Source of the DNA: Proteiniclasticum ruminis
GTDB taxonomy: Bacteria; Bacillota; Clostridia; Clostridiales; Clostridiaceae
DNA: 64,000 nucleotides
Reading direction: 5' to 3'
Assembly: GCF_900115135.1 (NCBI RefSeq)
Contig: NZ_FOVK01000001.1
Span: forward strand, 124,001 to 188,000
The position numbers and the translations under genes are program-made. Below, piece by piece: positions 1 to 7,942 of the stretch; the first letter of the stretch is position 1, and each line of letters begins with the position of its first letter. The notes beneath the pieces are model-generated. The model had not been told where the DNA came from and did no database searches. It was given only the letters and a program-made list of their open reading frames with translations.

Positions 1-363
1 CATAATCCCCTCAATGTGGATGAAGTCATCGAAGGGGTTGGACTCTCAGACCGCAAGAAAAATTTTCCTTCACAGCTGTCCGGCGGAGAGCAGCAAAGAG
101 TGGCCATCGCAAGAGCTCTGGCCAAGAATCCGAAGCTTCTTCTTTGTGATGAGCCCACAGGCGCACTAGATTATGAAACAGGACGCTCCATCTTGAAACT
201 TCTGCAGGAAACCTGTAAAGAAAGAGAGATCACAGTGGTGGTCATTACGCACAACCTGGCCCTGATTCCCATGGGCGATCAGGTGATCAAAGTGAAGAGC
301 GGCCTTGTGGACAGCATCATGGAGAATGAGCATCCTGTGGGGATCGAAAGGATAGAGTGGTAA
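1..363 (+). CDS. ABC transporter ATP-binding protein, C-terminal part (5' end outside window)
   Basis: The reading frame is open from base 1, so the Walker A half lies before the window. The visible 120 residues hold the ABC signature [15 protein letters not shown], the Walker B strand [12 protein letters not shown] and the switch histidine in [15 protein letters not shown] plus DEPTGALD is typical of the MacB/LolD-like ATPases that pair with FtsX-type permeases. The stop codon lies 2 bases before the ATG of such a permease, so the two are translationally coupled and should form one complex at the cytoplasmic membrane. Substrate not deducible. High confidence in family. Confidence 0.95.
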   Translation, partial: HNPLNVDEVIEGVGLSDRKKNFPSQLSGGEQQRVAIARALAKNPKLLLCDEPTGALDYETGRSILKLLQETCKEREITVVVITHNLALIPMGDQVIKVKSGLVDSIMENEHPVGIERIEW

Positions 364-365
364 TC

Positions 366-3300
366 ATGAAAAAATCACTCCTGAAAGATGCCATCAGACA
401 GATTGTCAAATATCCCGGGCGCTTTTTATCCATTTTCACCATCGTCGCCATTGGTGCGGCCTTTTTCGCTGGCATTAAAACCGCAGCCCCCAACATGAAA
501 TATACCGCTGACCAGTATTATGATAAGTACAATATGATGGATCTCAGACTCCTTTCCACCATGGGTTTTGTGGAAGAGGATCTCACTGCGGTGGAAGAGG
601 TGGAAGGGGTAAAAAAAGCCCAGACATCCTACTTTCAGGATGTGGTGGCCACCATCGGATCCAATGAGATGGTGTTCCGTATCCATTCTCTGCCCAAAGA
701 CACCGGTGGTGCCTATCTCAATGAGCCGAAGCTCTTGTCAGGAAGGCTCCCTCAGGGGACGGGAGAGTGCATCATAGAAGAAAACAAGAATCTGCCCTTG
801 GGTTTAGAAATTGGTGATGTCATTGAAGTGTCTTCCGGAAAAAAAGAGGACCTTTCAGATAAACTGAAATCCACTGCTTTCACCGTGGTGGGGAAAGCGG
901 AGTCCCCCTATTACCTGACCTTTGACAAAGATGCCACGGATATCGGCAGCGGCAAGGTGAACTTTTTCATGATGATTTCGGAAGAAGAGTTTCTTTATCC
1001 TGTCTATCTGGAGATCCTGGTGGAGGTGGAAGGCGCAAAAGAGCTGAATTCCTATTCCGGTGCCTATGAGCGCAAAGTGGAACTTGTGAAAAACAAACTG
1101 GAAAATCTGGGCGCTGACCGAGCCATTCTGAGACTGGACGACATCAAGAAGGAAGCGGAGAAAAAGCTTGCCGAAGCCAGAGATACCCTGGCCAAAGAAG
1201 AAGAGAAATACAACACAGAGATTGCAGCGGCGGAGAAAAAGCTTACCGATGCCAGGGATCAGCTGGTGGAAGGGGAAGCCACCCTGGAGACGGAGCGAAA
1301 GAACTATGCAGACCGTGTAGCCGATGCGGAATCCCAGATCAGGGACGGAGAACGGGCCCTGGCCAGTGCACAGAGTGAATACAATCAAGGGTTACGTGAC
1401 TACAATCAGGCAAAGGAGGAGTATGGGGACGATCTTGCTCAGCTGAATGATGCCTCCAATTCCCTGAAGAATGTTCAGGCAGACGCCATCACTCAGCGCC
1501 AGGCTGTGACAGAAATGATGCAGAACGCGTCAAGCCCGGAAGAGCTGGAATCCTTAAGCAATCAGCTGGCAACTCTTAATGAGCTCATCAGCACTGCAGA
1601 TGAAGGCATCAACACCATCACAGGGCTCAATGACTACGCCCAGAGCCAGATGGCCAGTGCAGAAAATCAGCTGGCCAGCGCGAAAAAACAGCTGGATACG
1701 GCAGAGAGGGATCTGGCCAATGCCAAAAGTCAGCTGGCCACAGAAAAAAGAAATGCTGAAATCCAGTTTGCAGCCGCAGAGGCTGACCTGGCAGAGGGCA
1801 GAAAAGAATATGAGGCCGGCAGACAGGAGTTTGAGGAAAAGAAAAAAGAAGGGGAAGAGGCACTTCGGGATGGACGGGAGAAGATCATCCGTGCAGAAAA
1901 TGAGATTGAGAAGCTGCTGAAGCCCAGCTGGTATGTGCTGGACCGTATGAAGCTCTACAGCTATGCGGATTACGCCGCCACTGCGGACAGGATGGATGCC
2001 ATCGCTTCTTTGTTTCCTGTATTCTTCTTTGGTGTAGCCTCACTTGTATGCCTGACGACCATGACCCGAATGGTGGATGAGCAAAGAGCCACCATAGGGG
2101 CATATAAAGCTCTGGGATACAGCAACAACGCCATCGCCTTCAAATATGTGAACTACGCAGCCATCGCAAGTATTGCAGGAGGTCTTTTAGGATCTTTTCT
2201 GGGCATCAAGATCTTTCCAAAGATCATCTTTGATTCCTGGGCCATGATGTACACCCTGCCGCCCATGCTGGAGACCCGGCAGACTCTTCTCATTGCGTTC
2301 ACCGTGCTGCTCGGGTTCTTCGTCATCACCCTGACAGCATACTTTGTCACAAGAACCTCCCTGAAGGAAGTGCCTTCCATGCTTCTGCGTCCTAAGGTGC
2401 AGTATTTCGGGAAACCCATTCTGCTGGAAAGGATCACAGGTTTATGGAGAAAGCTATCTTTCTCCCAGAAAGTGACCATGAGAAACATCTTCCGCTACAA
2501 AAAGAGATTCATTATGACCGTCACAGGAATCGCCGGATGCGCAGCGCTTCTTGTGGCTGGATTTGGACTCTCCAGTTCCATCGGAAAAGTGGTGGTGAGG
2601 CAGTATCAGGAGATCTTCACCTATAATCTCAATATGAAATACACGGCAGTGGCGACTCTTCAGGAAAAAGAAGAGGTGGAGAAAAAACTTCAAGAGGAGA
2701 AGAATCTTTCCTCTTACCTGAAAGCGGCACAGCTCAATGCCACAGTGAAAGGCGAAGAAGACATTGCTGTGACCATGATTTCACCGCTGGACCCCGAGGT
2801 CTTCACAGAGTTTGTGACCCTGAGGCATCGAACCAGCCAGGAAAGCTTCGACCTCCCTACAGATGGAGTAGTCATCAACGAGAAGCTGGCCAAAGAGCTT
2901 CAGGTCAAAGAAGGAGACTCCATTTCGGTAGACAATGGAGATGGTGCAATGAAAAAGGTGCTGGTACGGGAGATCACCGAAAACTATGTCTTCCATTATC
3001 TCTACATCCATCCGGACTACTACAAGGAAATCTACCGCCTGGAGCCAGAGAATAATGCGCTTCTCATCAAACTCAGTGACAACAAAAAGGAGTCGGAAAG
3101 TCTTCTTGGCAAAGCCCTCATAGACCTTCCTCAAGTGGCTTCTGTGGCCTATTACCGTGATGCCTCCGAGAAGTTTGAAGACTCGGTGGTCAGCCTCAAC
3201 GCTGTGGTCTATGCCATCATTCTCTGCGCTGCTCTACTGGCCTTTGTGGTCCTTTATAACCTGACCAACATCAATCTCAGTGAGAGGCTTCGGGAAATCG

Positions 3301-3596
3301 CCACCATCAAGGTGCTGGGTTTCTACAACAGAGAAGTGTCCATGTATGTGTATCGGGAGAACATGATCCTTACGGTTCTTGGTGGGGGCATTGGTCTTCT
3401 CCTAGGCATCTTCCTGCACCGGGTCATCATGACCTCCATTGAGCAGGCAGGTGTCATGTTCGGCAACTATATCTCACTTGAAAGCTTTCTTTATTCCTTC
3501 TTTATCACCTTGGTATTTGGCATCCTGGTGAATCTGTTCATGTACAGAAAACTCGTGAACATCAAGATGGTAGAGTCTTTGAAATCTGTAGAATAA
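366..3596 (+). CDS. FtsX-family ABC transporter permease with long coiled-coil extracellular insert
   Basis: About 1076 residues. I start it at ATG 366, just after the ATPase stop, rather than GTG 357, which would overlap it. One membrane segment sits near residues 19-41. A soluble region follows, with a Lys/Glu/Ala/Gln-rich heptad coiled coil at about 255-515. Membrane segments then lie near 550, 600 and 640 (first FtsX core), 714, and 950, 1000 and 1040 (second FtsX core). Two FtsX cores in one chain mean one polypeptide may form the whole permease. The coiled coil is internally repetitive (SQLA, ENQLASAKKQLD-like units). The family moves lipids, lipoproteins or peptides, or acts mechanically; nothing here names the cargo. 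Confidence 0.9.
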   Translation: MKKSLLKDAIRQIVKYPGRFLSIFTIVAIGAAFFAGIKTAAPNMKYTADQYYDKYNMMDLRLLSTMGFVEEDLTAVEEVEGVKKAQTSYFQDVVATIGSNEMVFRIHSLPKDTGGAYLNEPKLLSGRLPQGTGECIIEENKNLPLGLEIGDVIEVSSGKKEDLSDKLKSTAFTVVGKAESPYYLTFDKDATDIGSGKVNFFMMISEEEFLYPVYLEILVEVEGAKELNSYSGAYERKVELVKNKLENLGADRAILRLDDIKKEAEKKLAEARDTLAKEEEKYNTEIAAAEKKLTDARDQLVEGEATLETERKNYADRVADAESQIRDGERALASAQSEYNQGLRDYNQAKEEYGDDLAQLNDASNSLKNVQADAITQRQAVTEMMQNASSPEELESLSNQLATLNELISTADEGINTITGLNDYAQSQMASAENQLASAKKQLDTAERDLANAKSQLATEKRNAEIQFAAAEADLAEGRKEYEAGRQEFEEKKKEGEEALRDGREKIIRAENEIEKLLKPSWYVLDRMKLYSYADYAATADRMDAIASLFPVFFFGVASLVCLTTMTRMVDEQRATIGAYKALGYSNNAIAFKYVNYAAIASIAGGLLGSFLGIKIFPKIIFDSWAMMYTLPPMLETRQTLLIAFTVLLGFFVITLTAYFVTRTSLKEVPSMLLRPKVQYFGKPILLERITGLWRKLSFSQKVTMRNIFRYKKRFIMTVTGIAGCAALLVAGFGLSSSIGKVVVRQYQEIFTYNLNMKYTAVATLQEKEEVEKKLQEEKNLSSYLKAAQLNATVKGEEDIAVTMISPLDPEVFTEFVTLRHRTSQESFDLPTDGVVINEKLAKELQVKEGDSISVDNGDGAMKKVLVREITENYVFHYLYIHPDYYKEIYRLEPENNALLIKLSDNKKESESLLGKALIDLPQVASVAYYRDASEKFEDSVVSLNAVVYAIILCAALLAFVVLYNLTNINLSERLREIATIKVLGFYNREVSMYVYRENMILTVLGGGIGLLLGIFLHRVIMTSIEQAGVMFGNYISLESFLYSFFITLVFGILVNLFMYRKLVNIKMVESLKSVE

Positions 3597-3613
3597 TAAA
3601 AGGAGAATCAGTC

Positions 3614-4987
3614 ATGGATGAACGAATTTACTATCCTTTAACCCCAAGCCAGCTCTCCATCTTTCTGTCCAGAAAGTATGCCATCCATAAGTCTGTGGTC
3701 AATGTGCCCACTTCCATCATCCTGAAAGAAGCCCTTGATCCGGATGTCTTGGAAGAATCTCTGAAAGAAGCCATCAGCAGATGGGACTCTTTTGGCATCC
3801 GCATTGTAAAAGACAAGGATCAGGCGAAACAGTATTTTGATGCCCCTACAGTAGAATCCATTGACCGTCTGGACTTCCAAAGAAAATCAAGACAGGACAT
3901 GGAACGGACGTTCCTGAAACTTGCCTCCAAAAAGCTGGAGATCTATGATGCGCCCATGGCCAGATTTTATGTGGTCACAACCCCGGAAGGTTATGGTGGC
4001 ATCTTTTCAGTGATCAGTCATCTCATTATGGACTCCTGGGCCATCAGTATGTTCTATAAAGATCTGTTCCAGATCTACTATGCCCATAAAGATGGAAAAC
4101 CATATCCCAGACCAGTGAAGCCCTATGAGGAAGTGCTGAAGAAAGAAATTGCCTACAGACAGACGGAGCAGTATCAGAAGGCGCTGGAGTACTGGAAAAA
4201 TGAATTCAGTCGAGAAGAGCCTATCTTTACCCATGTCAACGGCAGAGAAATCCTCGAAAAGTTCAGAAAGAAAAAGGGGGATGACAGCATCCGCTATGCG
4301 GGAGCATTCTATCTGAGAAGCACAGCAGGGCATGATCTCTACTGGGTCTATAAGGATGACATTGATGTGATGACAGAGTTCATCAAAGAATACGGCTTTC
4401 CAAGTCTTCAGGTTCTCTTTCATATGGGGCTTCGTACGTACCTGGCGTACATCAATGACTATGAGAGCGATGTGTCTTTCTATAACATTGTAGCCAGAAG
4501 AGGTACGTTGGAAGAGAAGATGACCGGAGGCACCCGAGTGCATTTTATGCACTTTAGGACCATCATGGATCCGGACACCACTTTCCTGGAAGGACTCCAT
4601 ATGCTCCTGGACAAGCAAAATGAGCTCTACCGTCATGCGGACTTCAGTCCCATGGAAATGTTCGAGGTGGAGCATGCCCTCACGAAGGTCAGTCCGGGGG
4701 TCTCCTACAGATCCGCCTCTCTGACATTCCAGCCAGTGCCCATGAAGATTGAAGGTGTACCGGAGATTGAAACCAGATGGTACAGCAATGGGGCTGTGTC
4801 TCAGCCGCTGTATCTCACCATCATGGATGGGGATGGAACAGGAGGCCTGAAAATCTATTATGAGTATATGTCCAACACCATCTCCAAAGAAAAGATTGCG
4901 GATCTTCACCGCTATATGACCTATGTGATGGTAGAAGGAGCTAAAAATCCGAACATCCGTCTGAGAGATCTTTACGAGGGATATTGA
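3614..4987 (+). CDS. Stand-alone condensation-domain (CoA-dependent acyltransferase fold) protein
   Basis: 457 residues, ATG 3614 after AAAGGAG, 17 bases behind the permease, so probably in its operon. The N-terminus (PLTPSQLSIFLSRKYA) and SHLIMDSWAIS near residue 137 match the non-ribosomal peptide synthetase condensation domain, whose active motif is HHxxxDG. Here the second His and the Asp are kept, the first His is Ser and the Gly is Ser. No carrier, adenylation or thioesterase domain is attached or nearby. It could be an acyl- or peptidyl-transferase acting on the exporter's substrate, or a binding protein; both are inference. It is followed by a clear terminator. Confidence 0.75.
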   Translation: MDERIYYPLTPSQLSIFLSRKYAIHKSVVNVPTSIILKEALDPDVLEESLKEAISRWDSFGIRIVKDKDQAKQYFDAPTVESIDRLDFQRKSRQDMERTFLKLASKKLEIYDAPMARFYVVTTPEGYGGIFSVISHLIMDSWAISMFYKDLFQIYYAHKDGKPYPRPVKPYEEVLKKEIAYRQTEQYQKALEYWKNEFSREEPIFTHVNGREILEKFRKKKGDDSIRYAGAFYLRSTAGHDLYWVYKDDIDVMTEFIKEYGFPSLQVLFHMGLRTYLAYINDYESDVSFYNIVARRGTLEEKMTGGTRVHFMHFRTIMDPDTTFLEGLHMLLDKQNELYRHADFSPMEMFEVEHALTKVSPGVSYRSASLTFQPVPMKIEGVPEIETRWYSNGAVSQPLYLTIMDGDGTGGLKIYYEYMSNTISKEKIADLHRYMTYVMVEGAKNPNIRLRDLYEGY

Positions 4988-5010
4988 GTGATGAACTGAA
5001 GAAGTGCATG

Positions 5011-5049
5011 CAAGGTTTGGCGAAAAATGCCAAACCTTGTTATTTTTTT
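5011..5049 (+). terminator. Rho-independent terminator after ABC/condensation operon
   Basis: The inverted repeat CAAGGTTTGGC / GCCAAACCTTG with a short A-rich loop is followed by a run of eight T. It closes the operon that ends at 4987. Confidence 0.92.
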
Positions 5050-5160
5050 TATAATAAATTGAAATATTGTTATTATTCTGTAAATTTACGGTGCAAGTCT
5101 TTCTTCTCCAAGGACGCTTCTGTATGATGGGGGTATCAAAACCAAAGGGAGGGTATTATT

Positions 5161-6819
5161 TTGGACGAACGCGCTACAACAAAAATGTTCTGTTTTCAGT
5201 GTGAACAAACGGCCAAAGGAACAGGATGCACCATCCAGGGAGTTTGCGGCAAGACCGCCGAGGTGGCGAATCTTCAGGCTCTTCTCCTCTACCAGGTGAA
5301 AGGCATCGCAGGGTACCAGAAGCACCTGAAGGATCTGGGGGAGAAGATGGAGGAAGAAACCATAGAATTTGTGGAAGACAGTCTTTTCATGACCTTAACC
5401 AATGTGAATTTTGATCCGGAAGAGCACTACCTGCAGCTGAAAAAATCCCAGGAGCTGAAAGACCGTCTGGAGAAAAAACTCGGTAGAGTCCTGCCCACAC
5501 CGGAGGCTTCCTATCGATTAGGATCAACCAGGGAAGAAATCCTGAAGGATACCACACGGGCTAGAATTTTCTTTGATGACACTGTGGATGAGGACATCAG
5601 AAGTCTTCGGGAAACCATCAAGCTGGGTTTAAAAGGAGTATCCGCCTATGCCCATCAGGCCAGATTTTTAGGATACGAGAATGAAGAAGTGTCCCAAAAT
5701 GTCATCGAACTGCTGGAGGCGCTCACGGACAATAGCCTGACCTTGGAAGACTATGTGGCTCAAATGCTGAAGGCAGGAGAAACTTCCTATAAGATTATGG
5801 AAACCCTGGACCGGGCGAACAATGAGACCTATGAAGCACCGACTCCTCATAAAGTCAATGTCCAGGTGAAAAAAGGTCCCTTCATCGTCATTTCAGGCCA
5901 CGATCTGCGAGACCTGGAAATGCTACTTCAGCAGACAGAAGGAAAAGGCGTCAACATCTATACCCATGGGGAGATGATTCCCTCCCATGGCTATGGCGGC
6001 CTCAAAAAGTATCCGCATCTTGTCGGAAACTATGGAGGCGCCTGGCAGAATCAGCAAAAAGAGTTCTCTGATCTCCCGGGATGCATCCTCATGACCACCA
6101 ACTGTCTCATGAGACCGATGAAGAGCTATGAAGACCGGATTTATACCACCAATGTGGTGGGGTTCGAAGGCATCCGTCATGTGAAGAAGAATTCCGATGG
6201 CACCAAAGATTTCAGTGAGATCATTGAAAAAGCCATCGAGCATGGCGGTTTTACGGAAGATGAGCCTGTGAAGGAGATCTTAGTGGGCTTTGGCCATAAG
6301 ACCACTTTAAGCTATGCAGACAAGATCCTGGAGGCTGTGAAAAAGGGGGAGATATCCCATTTCTTTGTCATTGGCGGCTGTGATGGGGCAAAACCTGACA
6401 GAGACTACTATACGAAGTTCGCTTTGGGGGTCCCAAAAGACGCCATCATTCTCACCCTAGCCTGCGGCAAGTACCGGTTCAACAAACTGGATTTTGGAGA
6501 AGTGGCTGGACTTCCAAGGCTACTTGATGTGGGACAGTGCAATGACAGCTATTCGGCCATCCGCATTGCAGCGGGTCTTGCAGAGAAGCTGTCTGTCACA
6601 GTGAATGATCTGCCCCTTTCTCTCATCATCACCTGGTATGAGCAAAAAGCAGTGGCGGACCTTCTGGCCCTTCTTTATGTCGGTGTCCAGGGCATCAGGC
6701 TCGGACCTACGCTGCCTGCTTTTGTCACCCCGAATATCCTTTCATTTCTCTCGAAGGAGTACCGCTTGCAACCCATTACAACACCAGAAAAGGATCTTCA
6801 GGACATTCTAGGTAGTTGA
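5161..6819 (+). CDS. hcp: Hydroxylamine reductase / hybrid-cluster protein
   Basis: 552 residues, the normal length for class I Hcp. The start is TTG 5161, with GGGAGGG at 5147-5153 and a 7-base spacer; the internal ATG at 5185 would sit directly before the first cysteine and has no ribosome site. The N-terminal cluster motif is C11-x2-C14-x8-C23-x5-C29. Downstream hybrid-cluster ligand regions are visible (e.g. SGHDLRDLEMLL, GGCDGAKPDRDYY, LACGKYRFNKLDFG). The enzyme reduces hydroxylamine in vitro and is linked to NO/nitrosative stress in anaerobes. No adjacent hcr reductase or HcpR regulator was seen. It appears monocistronic. Confidence 0.97.
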   Translation: MDERATTKMFCFQCEQTAKGTGCTIQGVCGKTAEVANLQALLLYQVKGIAGYQKHLKDLGEKMEEETIEFVEDSLFMTLTNVNFDPEEHYLQLKKSQELKDRLEKKLGRVLPTPEASYRLGSTREEILKDTTRARIFFDDTVDEDIRSLRETIKLGLKGVSAYAHQARFLGYENEEVSQNVIELLEALTDNSLTLEDYVAQMLKAGETSYKIMETLDRANNETYEAPTPHKVNVQVKKGPFIVISGHDLRDLEMLLQQTEGKGVNIYTHGEMIPSHGYGGLKKYPHLVGNYGGAWQNQQKEFSDLPGCILMTTNCLMRPMKSYEDRIYTTNVVGFEGIRHVKKNSDGTKDFSEIIEKAIEHGGFTEDEPVKEILVGFGHKTTLSYADKILEAVKKGEISHFFVIGGCDGAKPDRDYYTKFALGVPKDAIILTLACGKYRFNKLDFGEVAGLPRLLDVGQCNDSYSAIRIAAGLAEKLSVTVNDLPLSLIITWYEQKAVADLLALLYVGVQGIRLGPTLPAFVTPNILSFLSKEYRLQPITTPEKDLQDILGS

Positions 6820-6826
6820 GAAAACC

Positions 6827-6873
6827 AATTGCGAACTACTCCTCACAGTAATAAGGAGGGTTCTTTCACAATT
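6827..6873. repeat. Imperfect 47-base palindrome after hcp
   Basis: The arms pair in three blocks: AATTG with CAATT, GAAC with GTTC, and CTCCT with AGGAG, around a ten-base loop. It starts 8 bases after the hcp stop and precedes the terminator at 6878-6930. It has no T tract of its own, so it may be an mRNA 3' stabiliser or a small repeated palindrome. No second copy was noticed in the window. Confidence 0.55.
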
Positions 6874-6877
6874 TCCT

Positions 6878-6930
6878 AAAACAGAGTTTTCCCATTGGGA
6901 CCCATGAGATTTTCATGGGTTCTGTTTTGT
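6878..6930 (+). terminator. Probable terminator after hcp
   Basis: Inner stem ACCCATGA / TCATGGGT (6900-6920) with outer arms AAAACAGA / TCTGTTTT. The right arm itself provides the U-rich tail. Confidence 0.75.
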
Positions 6931-6987
6931 CTGCAAGAAACGAGGCGGAGTCAAAGGACCTTAGAAGGCCAATTTTTGACAGAATGA

Positions 6988-6996
6988 TGCTATAAT
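6988..6996 (+). promoter_or_regulatory. Extended -10 promoter of the APH-fold kinase gene
   Basis: TGCTATAAT is a TGn-extended -10 box, about 22 bases before the ATG at 7018. A TTGACA lies only 9 bases upstream of it, which is too close to act as its -35. Confidence 0.6.
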
Positions 6997-7017
6997 TTAA
7001 GGAAGGGAGGTGTTTGA

Positions 7018-7914
7018 ATGAAGAACGACATTATGAACGAAATTTTCCAAGGGTGGTCCCAGGAACCGCTGAAAAAAGGGTGGTCTGAAGACGAGAAATA
7101 CCTTCTTCGAAAGAACGGTACCACGAGAACTTTACGAGTCAGCAGAAAAAAATCACTGGAAGACCAGAAAGCGGAGTATGAGGCCATCTCTTTAATTCCG
7201 CCGGAAAAAGGCATCATCAGGCCGCTGTCCTATGGGGAACTGAAGAAAGGCATGACCTATATTCTCTATACCTACGAAACCGGGGAAGATCTAAGACCGG
7301 TTCTTTCTAAAAAGCCAGAGGAAGTGCAGTATGATCTGGGACTTCAGGCTGGCATGAAACTGTCTGCCATTCACTCGGTACAAGATCCTTTTTCTGGATC
7401 CACAGAAAGAGCTGAAGCCTACAGCAGAAAGATTGACGTGAAAATTGAAAAATTCCATAAACATCAGGTGACATTTCCAGGACTTTTGGAAGCAGCCCGA
7501 TATATCGACAGGCATCGAAGCCTTCTTCATGGAAGACCTTCGGTTCTCCTTCATGGAGATTATCACATCGGAAACATGGCGGTGGAAGGGGAAGAACTGA
7601 AGATTCTGGATTTCAACCGGTACAGCTTCGGGGACCCCTATGAAGAGTTTGACCGTATGACCATGAACATCCATTCCAGCAGAACCTTTTCCAAAGGTCT
7701 GCTGCATGCCTACTTTAAGGGAACTCCACCCTTGGAGTTCTTCGCTTTGTGGAAGCTGTATGCCCTGACCAACGCGGTGGGGTCCATACCCTGGGCGCTG
7801 GAGAACTCTCCTGAGAGCCTTTCCTTCGTCCAGGAAATGGTGGCAAACACACTGGAAGAATTTCTGGTAGATGAGATTCCTGTGCCCAGATGGTACAGAG
7901 CCATAGGGGAATAA
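7018..7914 (+). CDS. Aminoglycoside phosphotransferase (APH/choline kinase-fold) family protein
   Basis: 298 residues, ATG 7018 after GGAAGGGAGG. Brenner's motif HGDYHIGNM (catalytic Asp, metal Asn), then ILDFNRYSFGDPYEEFDRM (the DFG-like metal Asp), is the APH-family active site. The family phosphorylates small hydroxyl or amine metabolites or aminoglycosides. This branch is widespread in Firmicutes as an uncharacterised single-gene kinase, so drug resistance should not be assumed. It ends one base before a possible upstream ATG of the next gene, whose better start is 7943, so the two are probably co-transcribed. Confidence 0.88.
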   Translation: MKNDIMNEIFQGWSQEPLKKGWSEDEKYLLRKNGTTRTLRVSRKKSLEDQKAEYEAISLIPPEKGIIRPLSYGELKKGMTYILYTYETGEDLRPVLSKKPEEVQYDLGLQAGMKLSAIHSVQDPFSGSTERAEAYSRKIDVKIEKFHKHQVTFPGLLEAARYIDRHRSLLHGRPSVLLHGDYHIGNMAVEGEELKILDFNRYSFGDPYEEFDRMTMNIHSSRTFSKGLLHAYFKGTPPLEFFALWKLYALTNAVGSIPWALENSPESLSFVQEMVANTLEEFLVDEIPVPRWYRAIGE

Positions 7915-7942
7915 AATGACTACGAACATCGGAGGTAAACAC

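Noticed and set aside
855-1388. 177-codon open frame on the minus strand inside the ABC permease
   Set aside because: It lies fully inside a gene with clear domain content; no ribosome site and composition of an antisense shadow.
5041-5110. HcpR/FNR operator upstream of hcp
   Set aside because: The region is AT-rich, but I found no convincing TTGA/TCAA-type dyad there.
6976-6996. TTGACA plus TATAAT as a standard promoter
   Set aside because: The spacer is only 9 bases; only the extended -10 is kept.
7018-7914. Antibiotic resistance aminoglycoside kinase
   Set aside because: Only the generic APH-fold motifs are present; chromosomal context and family breadth do not support a resistance call.
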